This document shows, piece by piece, positions 1-12,209 of a stretch of 64,000 bases of DNA; positions within the stretch are counted from its first letter, which is position 1, and the number at the start of each line of letters is the position of its first letter. The notes beneath the pieces were generated by a model. It searched no databases, was not told the origin of the DNA, and saw only the letters and a program-made list of their open reading frames with translations. The position numbers and the translations under genes are program-made. This DNA comes from Rhynchosporium graminicola (taxonomy: Eukaryota > Ascomycota > Leotiomycetes > Helotiales > Ploettnerulaceae). The stretch covers positions 496,001 to 560,000 of the forward strand of contig FJUW01000026.1 in the NCBI GenBank assembly GCA_900074885.1, in the 5' to 3' direction.

Positions 1-373
1 TTTGGAACTGGAATCCGAACCTCGAGCTGGAATAGTTGTTGATGATCGATTTGCGAATGTAAGTGGTTGTCTGAAGCTCGGGTGTTGAAACGCACTAGTT
101 TTCAGCCTCATGAGCTGACTATCCAGGTTGAGCCTAGAGCCTGCAACCTTAATTTTGGCACACTTGCAGCCACTGGACTGGGCCCACTTCCCATTTCCAA
201 TCACCACCTGCATCGCAACAGACACCCTCCTCTTCACTCTTCCTCCGTAATATACTTGCCGCAGAAATACCCTCCGCCTCCAACTCGTCCTCCGCCTCCA
301 ATTCCTGAAGATTCCAACATTTATACCGAATTCTGTCGAGGCTTCGGCCACATCGCCAACAACGAGCCCAGCC
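1..373 (+). promoter_or_regulatory. 5' flank and leader of the GCK kinase
   Basis: No gene is supported here. The stretch from about 225 to 300 is rich in C and T, as is common just upstream of fungal start codons, and the kinase ATG follows at 374. The true transcription start may lie outside the window. Confidence 0.4.
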
Positions 374-3039
374 ATGGAGAATAACCGATTGACTGTTCGA
401 TCTCCAGAGATCAACCAGATTCGCCTCAAGGCTATGGATGATGCTCGTCAAATGCAGGTCAGAGTAATTGAACATTGCAGAAAATCAAAGAGGGACCCTC
501 CACCTTATGTATTGGAAGAGCTCATCGGCAAGGGCAGTTTTGGTCGGGTATACAAGGGGTCAGTCATTTCCAAATCACGTGTTGGGATGGTCACTGAGAT
601 ACCTTGTGTCTAGAAAGAATGTGAATACGGCAGCAGTAGTTGCGATCAAGATCATTGACATCGACGAGAGCGATGCTATTAATCCGCGCAATGCAGATTC
701 GTATAGCGAGTTCCTCAAAGAAATCAATGCATTGAAAGTATTGAGTGAGAAGAAGGCAAAAAATATCAACTTGGTTATTGATGCAATGCCTGTCAATCAA
801 GCTATGTGGATGATCACCGAGTACTGTGGTGGCGGAAGCGTGGCCACTCTAGTAAGTAGAATTCCATTTCAAGTGAGGGAGACAACTGACATTTTTGAAG
901 ATGAAACCGACGGCTCCAGGAGGCCTAAATGAGAAATGGATAATTCCGATTTTACGCGAGGCAGCCGTGGCAATCATGTGGGTACACGAGGCTGGGATCA
1001 TCCACCGTGATATAAAATGTACGTCCATCCGAAATTCTAAATCTTTCAATTGACAGACTGACGGCTTAGGCGCCAATGTACTCGTCACTGAGCAAGGTGA
1101 AGTCCAACTCTGCGATTTTGGTGTCGCCGGAGTGGTCGAGAGTAAGCTGGACAAGCGATCGACAATTATCGGAACGCCACATTGGATGGCACCAGAGCTT
1201 TTTGGCGCGTCGCCGAGTTATGGGAGCGAAGTCGACATCTGGGCGTTTGGATCTATGATATTTGAAATTGCGACTGGACTTCCTCCCAACGTCGCGAATG
1301 GTGTTTCATATGATCGACTCGGTAGTTACTTGCAGAAACATACGCCAAGGCTTGAGGGAGGGAATTACTCGAACAATTTACGGGACCTTGTAGCATATTG
1401 CCTTGAGGAAGATCCAAAGAAGCGTCCCACGATCGGCCAGGTTCAACGACATCCATACATTGCAAATACCAGCTCCTCATACCCAACTGTTACCCTCAAG
1501 ACACTTGTCGGATCCTTCAAAGTCTGGGAGTCTCGAGGCAATAGCCGTCATTCTTTGTTCATGCAACATGGTGCCCAAGGTCCCTCGTCAGCCAACGCCC
1601 CAAGGGATGAATGGAATTTCAATGGCACTGAACAATTTGAAGATAACGTTTGGGGTCAATATGGTGTAAAAGATGTTATTGAAACATACGGTAGCTCCGT
1701 TGTCGGATTTGTGGAAGAGACCGCGCGCCCGCCTGCCAAAGTGTCAAGACGACGCCCACCACCAGAAGCTCTTGGGCGGCTTCCAACGGTCCCCCTTGAG
1801 CAGATATTCGATCCGAAATCAAATATGAACTACATGTCCAATGCAAAGGGGCACTATGATTCGGCGCAAATGGGGCTCTCTGACAGATCAGACCTTCCTT
1901 TACGAGATGACTCTGCGCAACCTTCCATCCGTGATACCATGATCGATCTTGGTGGCCACAATATCGAAACGGGCCTTTCCAGCTTCCCTGAAATGGGCAC
2001 CATCAAGGCCGGGCGGCGAGCACGAGATGAGAGTGAAGACCAGCACAATGCAACTCTTGCTGATTTCTCTAGGCCGGCTTTGAGCGATCCTGCTGAGACA
2101 AATACGAATCGGCGAACTCAAGATTGGAAATTTCCGTCTATGGCTTCTCCAGTTTCCGCAGATCCCGAACCATTCAAGTTCCCAGCTAGTTTCGAAGTCA
2201 CCCAATCTCCAATGACTCCTGGGCTGGGTGCACGTCCGGCCCTTGTACACCACACCACGGAACCTGTAGGCGCTTTTGGTGGTGGGTTTGCTTCACAGCC
2301 ACCGTTGGACCGGATGTCAGTACAGAGCGTTACAATCGACTTGGACGACATTATGCGGGATATTCCGGAAGTGCGCCGACCTTCAACTGCAAATTCTGAC
2401 CTTGGTTCTATTACCGGTGAGCAGATGAACACTACAAATCCATTTGCACTTGAACGACATGCATCTTTGTACCAACCCTTACCCCCGTTTCAGGGTAGAG
2501 AGCCGTCAATATACGTCTCAGACGATGTTGCTTTGCCTCCACGTCTGCAAAGTGGCAACGCACTACAGGATCTAGCTGAAATGTCAGACTTCTCCGCATC
2601 TGACGCGGAAGGTTCAAATAGTCGCAATCTTCGAGACATCAATGTCACGTATGGGGATTCTGAAGACAGCTATTATGTTGTAAATCCAGGAAGAAATGGA
2701 ACCCGGGAGGGTAGGAATGATTTCCAGCAGTTTGATGGAATAGACGAAAGGGACTATAGGCAGATGCAGCAGCCTTCGGTTTCGTCAGGGCAGGCAACTC
2801 CACTCCCGCAGTCAGATTCTTTCCCGATCCCAAGAATTCCAGATTTGCCACCATTTCCATCCCAGGCATCACTGACAGGCACTGCATCCTCGAGTGAGAT
2901 GACAATGGAGATCACGAAAATAGTTGCTGCCATGAACTCACAGCTCGAGGTATTCAAGGATATCTATGACACAGGCAATGTTCCCCAAAGACAAAACTCG
3001 AATCGAAGAATGGATAGCCAGGAGGTAGGCACTCAGTAA
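374..3039 (+). CDS. Ste20-like germinal-centre kinase (NAK1/POD-6 type)
   Basis: Serine/threonine kinase of the Ste20/GCK family. Exons 374-558, 614-851, 901-1018 and 1070-3039 join in frame to 836 residues. The kinase domain spans about residues 45-310: glycine loop GKGSFGRVYKG, VAIK lysine near residue 74, HRDIKCAN with catalytic Asp near 178, DFG near 196, then GTPHWMAPE. The phrase NINLVIDAMPVNQAMW and the domain edges resemble fungal NAK1/Kic1/POD-6 kinases, which act upstream of the NDR kinase (COT1/Orb6) in polarity and septation. About 500 Ser/Pro-rich residues follow and look disordered, a likely regulatory tail. Introns are 55, 49 and 51 nt with normal borders. It converges on TEL2. 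The SID1 branch of the same family is the main alternative assignment. Confidence 0.9.
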
Positions 3040-3694
3040 GGATGTAGTTCTCGAGTTACTATCAGGATTTTACTGCGTGGCAAAAGCCCTCAAAAGTGTG
3101 AAACATAAGACATGGATCACCCTTTCGAGCAGCGGCATTCTCTCCTATGTATGTCTGAGTTTCAGGTTACGATATGATACGATTATGATGATTGGTTTGC
3201 CGTACTACTGTACTGCATTCACTGCACTAAGATAGGGGCGTTTAGAGGGACAACCATTGGAAGGGCACATAGCGATGGTGTTCTGTGCTTGCTTCTTTTT
3301 ACAGACAGGGAAGATGCAATACGGAGCTGATCATATGCATTTACAGCAAGCGATAATTGAAAATGATATGATGATGTGCCTGCCATATGCTTACTCATTA
3401 TCTCTGATGTCCTGTGGTAATTTTGTGTCTTCAGTATCAATTTTCAAGCTGTCCAGTTTCCATCCGCCCTACCTTGATAGAATCAGCAAAGGTTCGGGTA
3501 ACCTCGTAATACTACGACTTGAAAAGTTCTGTGATGACTCCATCACTTTGATCTCGACCTGATGGAAACAATAGCTTGCGCTTTGTCAAAATACTTCGGT
3601 CTCGAGGGTCCATATAATTGTTCTACTTGTGCCGTCTAAGCAAGCCCTGTTCAAGTATTTACAGCAGCGACAACCAAATGATTCAGCCCCATCA
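3040..3694. other. Intergenic, convergent 3' flanks
   Basis: About 650 bp between two converging genes. It should hold both 3' UTRs. Short open frames here have no recognisable domain and no splice-compatible extension. I see nothing else. Confidence 0.5.
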
Positions 3695-6600
3695 TCAGCG
3701 AAAGCTAGCCAGATCCCCAAGAAGTAGCGCCTGGTACTTCTCCACATTCTCTCTAATCCTGACCAACAAGCCGGCAGCCAACATTCTAAGTCTCTCATCC
3801 TCCTCACTCCCACCAACACCTAATCTCCCAATCACGGCTTCGACCCATTCCTGCGTTTCCAACATCTGTCTACCGAATCCCTCCACCAAGCCTCTCTTAT
3901 CGGCATTGACTTCCAGAATCGTCAGAAACGCGAATAACAACGCCTCTAACACCATGACATCACCTGTACTCTGCGCCCTCAAACCAAGACATAAATCCCA
4001 AAATTCGCTGGTCATTTGTGGAAGTGAGAGGGTGTTTGGTCCCGAGGCGTGGAGGAGTAGAGAGAGTGTTTTGAGGAAGAGGGAGAGCAGGTAAGGATGG
4101 AATGTTATGTTAGCGGAAGAGGATCCAAGCGTTTTGAGGTGGATTGAAAATCGCCCTGTGAGGGGGAAGAAGAATCCGGTAGCGACTACTTGAGCCAGGG
4201 CATTCGTGGTAGGTTTTTTGCGGGACGCTTCGACTGCCATTCGTGTGCTGAAGGTGCGTACCTTGAGGATGGAGGGCCCGGTAAGTTTGTCGGCTAGTGA
4301 GACGGCCATGGGCGCTATCATTGTGTTGGATAGATTTGTCGTTAAGGTGTCGAGTGCGGAGATGGATGTCGATGCTAGCTTTTTCTTCTGTGGTTGAGGA
4401 TCGTAGTGCGTGAGGATATGTGGCGGGAGGGTTTTGCTGGGGAAAGAAGGCTTAGACGACGACGGGAGTTTCTTCATTGTTGTAAGTGCTTCATCTTCGG
4501 CGCCAAAGCCTCCTAATTCTCGTGCTCCTAGACCGAGAGTTGTGAGGACTGAAGCTCGCTGTGAGATGGAGTAGTCTCCATCAAAGAATGTCTTTGAGAA
4601 CCATTGGCCCATTTTTAGAGGTAAGGCCACGAGGACGGCGATCATCCCTTGGATTCTCATATCTTGGAAGTTCTCGACCTCGTACTTGTCCTGCAAGCCA
4701 ACAAGGAGAGTTGCCAATTCTTCTGCGTGAGCGCTGACTTCGGTGCCGAAGTTGGCTTTGCGTCGGATGAGTGGTGCGGCTGTCGCCAGGGCTAGCTTTT
4801 GCCGGTCGTAATTCTCGACGTCTCGAAAATAGGTGATCAGATCCCGAATGTAGACTGGTGCTGTTGGTTTATTCCGGGTGATCAGCGTTGCGTCCTCGTC
4901 TGAGTCTTCTGCATCGGAATCGGGTTTGGCATATGGAGTTAAGCCATCATCTTCTGACCCCTCCTCATCGGTTTCGTCGATTTGTTCAATAACGACAATC
5001 TTTGAGCCTGATTGCAATACTTGCGACGACTTCTTTTTTACTTCCTCTGATATCTTTGCTGGCTGCTTTTTGGGGACTTTGGCTACAGCCCCTGACTTCA
5101 AAGGGGATAGGGATCCAACGATGTCTGATACATTGATCAAACTTTTGTACCACTTTGCTTCTTCCGTGCTCATTTCCTCTACCTTGAAGTCCATGATCTT
5201 GTCTCCTTTGTCGACTAAGCTGGAAAGAGCTTCTCCGATACACATTCCAAGGAAACGAGCGCGAGCAGATGAAGCAGCAAGACGGTTTGATACGACACTC
5301 AAGTGACTTCCGGTACGCATCATCATTGTGAGACGCAGGGGTGCCATTCGGTGTACATAGCCTGCTGCGAGGAGTAGAACTTGTGCATGGACTGGAAAGA
5401 CATCAGCTTACTTCATGAATATAGATCTGAGCGAATTGTACCATCTTGTTGCAAAGTTGGGGTATGCCTAATGTACAGCTGATCTCCAAACTGTGCTAAG
5501 CTCGCATCCAAGATGCTCTCCATGTCCGACATATTACCAGCTAAAGATGCAAGTACAGCTCTTCGAATTGCAATACCATCTCCTACGCCAGCTCCAGAGG
5601 AATTGGTCAACCAGGAAACCAGCATTTTCTTGCGAGATTCATCTTCTGCAACCACTACACTTACCAAGCCTGCAGCAGCAGCGATGACAGATGCATCAGA
5701 CTTCCACCAGCCAGAGCCTGCTTCGGTTGTTACAGGGAACGATAGGTAGTCTCTTGGAATGAACTTAAGGATTGTGAGTAGGAAATTATGCTGGTCAAAG
5801 CTTGGTAGGCTTTCAACAAGCTTCAGGAATTGAGCTTTACATTCCTTGTCTTGCAGAAGCATGGATGATATCACTTCCTTTATGATGCTATCTAGGACTA
5901 TGTTAGCGGAGAACCATAAAATCTTGCTTGGGCCTTGGATTCCGTACCTGTGTGACCAAGACGAAATGACTTGCTGAATAGCTCGGCAAGATTCTTCCAT
6001 CCATCCTCATTCACTGGGATCAGACTCTTTGCCCAATTCGTAATGTTTTGAGCTATCCAACGACTGAAAAGTGTCCCATCAGCTACCCAAGATTTCTCTA
6101 CGATCTTCTTACTCAAATTGTTGACCGTATCCTCTGATTCCGCAGCAATTCCGAGTATCTTGCCGCCACCTACCAAAGCTAAGAACTCGTTCCATACCGC
6201 CTTTTGCTTTAATGAAGCATCCGAAGCGGTGCGGACACTGGTCCAGATGGTCATAATTGTTTTGGTACCTGCTAATAGCGCTTGTAGAAGCTGCAAATTG
6301 ATGACTGACAGGTCTTCAATTTTTGGCCCGCCAATGTTTTTTTTGAGATCTTTTGAGATTTGGGTTTGCTGCTTAAGACTGAGCAGAACAGCGTTTAGTC
6401 CCATGACACTGCGAAGACATTGCAGCAACATTTCCAATTCTGGTAAAGTACGACTATTCTTTCCGAGTTTCGCTTTCCCGCAACTTGCTTGAAATACATG
6501 CCAGTAATTGGGTACCGTATCTGAAACCAATGTGTGAACTAGCTGAGCAGCCAATGGACTCGGCGAGGTGATATCAAAATCATGAGTACGCTTTCCAAGA

Positions 6601-6803
6601 AATCTGAGAGTCGATATCAGAGTTTCATGGTCTGGTTCATTTCGCAGGATTTCCAGAGCTTCTGTGGGCGTCGATGCAGTCTGGAACCGGGGTTTCGATT
6701 TCGGTTCTGGTGCTTTGACTATTTCAACGAGCGCAAATTCATCTCCTGTGTCCTTTTTTCCACATTTATAAGTAGTACTCACAGGCGTAAGCAAACCTTC
6801 CAT
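3695..6803 (-). CDS. TEL2: Telomere length regulation protein TEL2 (TELO2)
   Basis: HEAT-repeat protein of the Tel2-Tti1-Tti2 complex, the co-chaperone that matures PIKK kinases (ATM, ATR, TOR). Exons on the minus strand are 6803-5948, 5891-5442 and 5391-3695, giving 1000 residues. The start is the ATG at 6803 (MEGLLTPVSTTY); the frame stays open upstream but has no other ATG. The conserved Telomere_reg-2 block begins near residue 616 (YIRDLITYFRDVENYDRQKL) and continues through RASVLTTLGLGARELGG. Before it lies an acidic linker (about residues 560-605) with a DSDED cluster, like the CK2-phosphorylated PIH1-binding site of human TELO2. The first intron has a CGCTAAC branch site and the second is 50 nt. 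It is divergent from UBA3 and convergent with the kinase. Confidence 0.93.
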
Positions 6804-7071
6804 TTCGACATTAGAAATCAAGGAATATCAAACTTCTTGGATAACGGTTATGCTGTTTGCCCGTACACGAGAGACGAGGATGAGATAGGTCCAGGCGACA
6901 AGCCGGCGAGACCAAAAGACTGGAGAAGAAGTCACTATTGTACTAGCGCTAGTGATGCAGGCAGATAACGATAAGGCTACTATCAGCCATCAGCCTCCTC
7001 AAGTCAGTGAATAGGTACCTTTTCTTTATGTCAATTCCTTTACTTCTGACATCTACAACCTCTTTTCCAGG
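6804..7071. promoter_or_regulatory. Shared spacer of TEL2 and UBA3
   Basis: 268 bp between two divergent start codons, so it must contain at least the proximal promoters and leaders of both genes. An ATG at 6955 opens a 19-codon frame ending at a TAG before the UBA3 start. A possible intron from GTCAGT to the CAG at 7068-7070 would remove that stop but leaves the wrong phase for UBA3. Confidence 0.5.
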
Positions 7072-8688
7072 ATGTCGCAAAGCGTGACTGCCCCTATAAA
7101 ATTATCAACAGAGGTAAATCCCAGGGTACGATGGTAAGTCTAACCTCAGAATCTGCTTTGCGAAGCTGACTCTTACTTCCCCTCCTTAGGAAATATTTGG
7201 ACAATTTCCTCTTCCATAAAGGTCCATTCTGCGGAGAGGACTTCAATCCGAGCGAGGATGCAGCTTCCGGTATTGAGAGAATGAAGTTACTGTCAGTTTT
7301 GGCAGACCTCACGCGCCAAACAAATACTAACATATCACAATAGGGTGATGTTGGTTTCCTGAGTAGAAATGGATCAGGGAAGCTGCTAATCGTGAGGTAG
7401 AGGTGCTGGAGGTCTTGGATGCGAGATACTCAAGAACCTGGCCCTGTCTGGCTTCAAGGACATACACGTAATTGACATGGGTAAGCATCGAGACTGCTTG
7501 TCCCATACTCCCAGTTCACTAAGTTGGACTAGACACTATTGATGTTTCGAATCTTAATCGCCAGTTCCTCTTCCGCCAAAGCGATGTTGGAAGCTCGAAA
7601 GCCGAAGTTGCAGCAAGATTCGTCGAGAAGAGGGTCAAGGGTGTCTCGATAACACCACATAATTGCAAGATTCAGGACAAAGATGATGAGTTCTATATGG
7701 GGTTTAATATCGTCATCTGCGGCTTAGACAGCATTGAAGCTCGGCGATGGATCAACTCTACACTCGTCAATCTGGTTGACGACGACAATGCAGAAAGTCT
7801 CAAGCCTTTGATCGATGGAGGCACTGAAGGTAAGATCTGTTGTACGGAACGTCATCGATCTAAGCTAAGTGTTCCAAAGGTTTCAAGGGCCAGTCTCGTG
7901 TCATATTTCCCACTATGACTTCCTGCATCGAATGCCAGTTGGATATGCATGCCCCTAGAGCCGCAGTCCCTCTATGTACCCTCGCGACCATCCCTCGACA
8001 ACCGGAGCATTGTATTGAGTGGGCACACATTATAGCTTGGGAGCAGGAGAAGCCATTTCCAAAGCTTGATAATGATGATCCAGAACACATCACATGGTTG
8101 TTCCAAAAGTCTTTGGCTCGAGCGAAGGAGTTCAATATCTCGGGAGTCACTTACTCTCTTACACAAGGAGTTGTCAAGAACATTATTCCTGCAATTGCCT
8201 CTACCAATGCAGTTATTGCAGCAAGTTGCTGCAACGAGGCTTTTAAGATCGCCACACAGGCAAACGCGTGTCTGGGACTTGAAGAAAACTATATGATGTA
8301 CAGTGGCAACGAGAGTATCTACACCTACACTTTCAAGCACGAGAGGAAGGATGACTGCCCAGTCTGCGGAAATCTTGCTCGCGATCTCGACGTGGATCCA
8401 AACCTCACACTACAAGAGTTTATCGACTCATTAGCAGCAAGACCAGAGGCGCAGCTCAAGAAGCCATCTGTACGTACCGAGAACAAGACGCTCTACTTCC
8501 AGAATCCGGAGAGTTTGAGGTTACAGACAGCCCCCAACTTAGAAAAGAAGATACACGAGCTCATGGTGGATGGGGAGGAGATTGGAGTTACTGACCCCTC
8601 ACTTGGTGCTGTGAGCTTCAAGTTCAAGGTCAAGTTTTCTCGGGATATCTTTGGTTCGGAGAAGTCGAATGGAATTGCGACGAGATAG
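7072..8688 (+). CDS. UBA3: NEDD8-activating enzyme E1 catalytic subunit
   Basis: Catalytic half of the NEDD8 E1 (with ULA1/NAE1). It adenylates NEDD8 and passes it to UBC12 for cullin modification. The only frame-consistent model is exons 7072-7133, 7190-7291, 7401-7480, 7533-7829 and 7880-8688, 449 residues. Visible are WKYLDNFL near the start, [18 protein letters not shown] (nucleotide binding), [27 protein letters not shown], the zinc-site pairs CIEC and CPVC, the catalytic Cys in [19 protein letters not shown], and a C-terminal ubiquitin-like fold for E2 binding. Oddity: the strand before GAGGLG is encoded as GKLLIV at 7378-7395, but seven extra bases and a TAG separate it from GAGG. Joining 7291 to 7401 keeps the frame but drops that strand. 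The gene may be damaged, misassembled or unusually spliced here. Confidence 0.85.
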
Positions 8689-8915
8689 CGTAGAGCTGGT
8701 AAGTCTGATTTACGACGGTACTAAATACACGATCATAGTAGGTATACATTAGAGATGCATACGGAGAACTAGAAATTATGAAATTATGATATCAAGAAGA
8801 ATTTGGCTTTTCTCTACACTAAAACTTCTGATCTATTTACCTAGCTATCAGAAAACCGTCCAAACGCCAGATCCATGAACTCCTGCAATGCTCATAAATC
8901 AGCAAGTTCTGCTCT

Positions 8916-10206
8916 CTATCGTGCCATATTCGCTAAGCTCCTCTTCATGTTATGACACTTCAGTCTGAGGACCTTGATAGATTCCAAGAAGAGCTCATCA
9001 CTATCCCACTGTCCTAGACTCTCAATAGAGAAGATGAAGTGGTCCCGTATCCTGCCCAGCTTAACCTTGCCCTCGAATTCTGCATGCCGTAAACACTCCC
9101 TGCTTACAGTATCCTTCATTGTATCCAAGACCACCGCCTTCTTCTCGCCCTCATGATTCTCATATCCGCTGCCCTTCGTCGCAGCCTCTTTCTTAGTGAC
9201 CGTCTCAAACCCAATCACACCCGCCGGAAAGCATCTCGCAAACTTCTCGGCATCCTTTCCCAGGATTGGCTTCAGGATAGTGATTGTGGGCAGAAGACGA
9301 TATGATGCCGTAGCCACAGGCGAATATTTGGCATGATCACTCCCTACACCCTTGATTGCATGCATCTCAACATCAATACACTGTCCCGGGCGTAACTTTG
9401 CAACCAAGATATCCGGGTTCGTAGGCACAATAGCGTTCTCGCCACTGAAATACCGATGTTGCTGTCCGAACGGGTTGAACTTGATATCCTTGGCATAGAC
9501 ATGAGCATTATGGTACAACTTCAACGGATCCGTCTCTCCCCTCGCGGCCTCTGCATTTCTTGTACACTCGATCTTAAGATCCAGACAAATAGTATTGTAG
9601 TCGAAATTCTGCGGCTCATCTCCAGATCCCTCCTCGGGTTTCTTGTACCATTTCAAGAAGTCTAGAAGTCCCTCCTTCCCGCCTTTGAAAGGGACGAGTC
9701 CGAGACGTGCAGCGAGGACTTCGTCTTGGATTATGGAAGTGTTGTTGTTCACGAAGACGGTTTCGATTGCAAGGGAGGGGATTTCGGCGATCATGATGCG
9801 CCGGTAGGCATTGGCGACCGAGGCATCGATTCCGATTAGGGAGAATGAGGATTCGGTGGGTTTGTTGTGGTGGAATTTGATTTGGAAGGCTTCTTTGAAT
9901 TTCTCGACGTCCCAGGCGTGGTCTTCACCAGGGTACTAGATGGGAGTAAGCATTTGCGCTATAGGCGACACTTAGATAGCAATATTGCAGAAGCCTTGGA
10001 GCAGTTCCAAAATTGCGGGAAATCGCTCGTCTGGGTCTCGAGGTCTACGTACATGACCCGGGAAGTCGGTCGAGGTGATATCGGTGACAGTTTCTGAATT
10101 GACTCCTACGATCTGAATTGAAGTTAGAGTTTTTCAAAACAGAATGCAGGTACTTCCTTACTCTTCTGCGATTCAATTCTGCCTGCGACGGCTGATAAGG
10201 TGCCAT
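8916..10206 (-). CDS. RPC40: RNA polymerase I and III subunit RPAC1 (AC40)
   Basis: Alpha-like subunit shared by RNA polymerases I and III; it pairs with AC19 to nucleate assembly. Exons on the minus strand are 10206-10162, 10112-10053 and 9935-8916, giving 374 residues (yeast Rpc40 has 335). The first exon encodes MAPYQPSQAELNRRR and the second ends TDFPGH, which joins YPGEDHAWDVEKFK of the third. The alpha motif ANAYRRIMIAEIPSLAIETV is clear, followed by NTSIIQDEVLAARLGLVPF and the C-terminal dimerisation part ending KCHNMKRSLANMAR. The introns are 49 and 117 nt; the longer one contains a frame stop, so it must be spliced. It is divergent from the complex I gene and convergent with UBA3, 227 bp apart. 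Confidence 0.94.
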
Positions 10207-10490
10207 AATTGCTGTATGTTGAAGTCGCGGTGATTACACGAAAGTATTCTGACAGCGGGGTCTGTCTATCGCGTACCGATAAAATAATTTTTGAAGTTCT
10301 TGGCAGGGATCAGGAGATAATGTACTAGCTGCATTTTAGCTCCGAGCTTAATTCGAGTGTACCTCATCATCAATTGAGGCGACGATAGGCCTCTTCACGA
10401 CCAGAAATACCCTACTTTTTCTCTACAAACCACTCGCAGACGATTGAGGTCTGGTTAAAATCGTCAAAAGCTCTCTCTGTGTAGACCACG
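10207..10490. promoter_or_regulatory. Shared spacer of RPC40 and the 49 kDa subunit
   Basis: 284 bp between divergent start codons; by position it must carry both promoters. I see no clear TATA box facing either gene. Pyrimidine-rich sequence (CTTTTTCTCT, then CTCTCTCTGTG) precedes the downstream ATG. Confidence 0.45.
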
Positions 10491-12045
10491 ATGGCGTCCT
10501 CCCTTACCAGGCTGGCCGGTCGCCACGCCAAACGTCTCTGCTTGCGACCTGCACCACCTGCGACCTCCGCTTCACGAGCCTCAATACGCTGCTTCTCTGC
10601 TGCTCCAGCCAGGAGATATGCAGAGGCTGCGTACGAAGGTACGAGGTTGATTCCAACCGACGAGAGATTCGGACCCGCTAGTAGTCTCGAGGAAACTCTT
10701 TCCGGGAACGTTACCCCCGAGTCGAACCTGCCAGATGGCGAAGCCATTGAAAACCGCAAGATTAGACATTACACTGTAAACTTTGGGCCGCAGCATCCTG
10801 CTGCTCACGGTGTGTTACGGTTAATTCTGGAACTTAATGGAGAAGAAATTGTGCGATCGGATCCGCATGTGGGCTTGTTGCATCGTGGTACGGAGAAGTT
10901 GATTGAATACAAGACATATCTTCAGGCCTTGCCATATTTCGATCGACTGGATTACTGCTCTATGATGACGAACGAACAGTGCTTCTCGTTAGCTGTAGAG
11001 AAGCTCTTGAATATCGAGATTCCGGACCGTGCAAAGTGGATTAGAACATTATTTGGAGAGATTACTAGGATATCAAACCATTTGATGTCGATTCTGTCTC
11101 ACGCAATGGATGTTGGTGCTCTTACACCTTTCTTGTGGGGGTTCGAGGAACGTGAGAAGTTGATGGTAAATATGTCTGAATTGTTTGTTAAAGATAAATG
11201 CTAAATCTGCGCAGGAATTTTATGAGAGAGTCTCCGGTGCCCGGTTACACGCCGCTTATGTCAGACCTGGCGGCGTCCATCAGGACATCCCCGTTGGCCT
11301 TCTTGACGATATTTATCAGTGGGCCACCCAATTTAGTGACCGCATCGACGAGACTGAGGAACTTCTTACTGACAACCGTATCTGGATTGGCCGAACCAAG
11401 GGTATCGGAGTTGTTTCAGCCGCGGATGCGTTGAACTACTCGTTAAGTGGTGTGATGCTTCGTGGCTCGGGTGTTCCCTGGGACATTCGTAAGAGCCAGC
11501 CTTACGATGCGTATGGTGAGTGTGAGTTTGATGTCCCAGTTGGTGTGAATGGCGATTGTTATGATCGTTATCTGTGCCGTATGGAGGAGTTCAGACAGTC
11601 GTTGCGAATCATCCATCAATGTTTGAATAAGATGCCTGCTGGACCGATTCGTGTTGAGGACTACAAAGTATCTCCACCACCTAGAGCAGCGATGAAGGAG
11701 AACATGGAGGCTTTGATTCACCACTTCTTGTTATTCACCAAGGGTTATACTGTGCCACCTGGAGAAACGTATTCAGCAATTGAAGCACCAAAGGGAGAGA
11801 TGGGTGTGTTTGTCGTTAGTGATGGGAGTGAGAGACCATACCGATGCAAGATCAGAGCTCCTGGTTTTGCTCATTTGGGTGCGTTTGACCAAATCTCCAG
11901 GGGACATCTGTTGGCGGACGCTGTGGCCATCATCGGAACGATGGATTTGGGTATGTTTAACTCTCATAATGATACTTTGTGCTTGCTGTACGTGTTGAAT
12001 ATGAACTAACAAGTCATCGTAGTGTTCGGAGAAGTCGATCGTTGA
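10491..12045 (+). CDS. nuo-49: NADH:ubiquinone oxidoreductase 49 kDa subunit (NDUFS2)
   Basis: Core complex I subunit of the mitochondrial peripheral arm; with PSST it forms the quinone-reduction site beside cluster N2. Exons 10491-11165, 11215-11950 and 12023-12045 give 477 residues, the usual fungal length. An Arg/Ser/Ala-rich presequence (about residues 1-40) matches mitochondrial import. Conserved blocks are [78 protein letters not shown] and [15 protein letters not shown]. The last exon is only 23 nt and supplies the end of DLVFGEVDR, the conserved C terminus, so it is real despite its size. Confidence 0.96.
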
Positions 12046-12209
12046 GAGGGGAGAGATGGAGTTTAAGACTGATGAAAATCCACACAGTTGATGAGTGACT
12101 TGGTGGGTGGTTGTACATAGTATGATACAGTGTGCTATACGCGCTGAGTTAGCAATGCCCGCAAAAACTTGGAACTCTGGCTTTGGTGGTCGACTGACAT
12201 GTTCTCTGC

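Noticed and set aside
6758..6804. A possible short intron at the start of TEL2
   Set aside because: It would be about 37 nt, below normal fungal size, and would remove the conserved-looking TPVSTTY segment.
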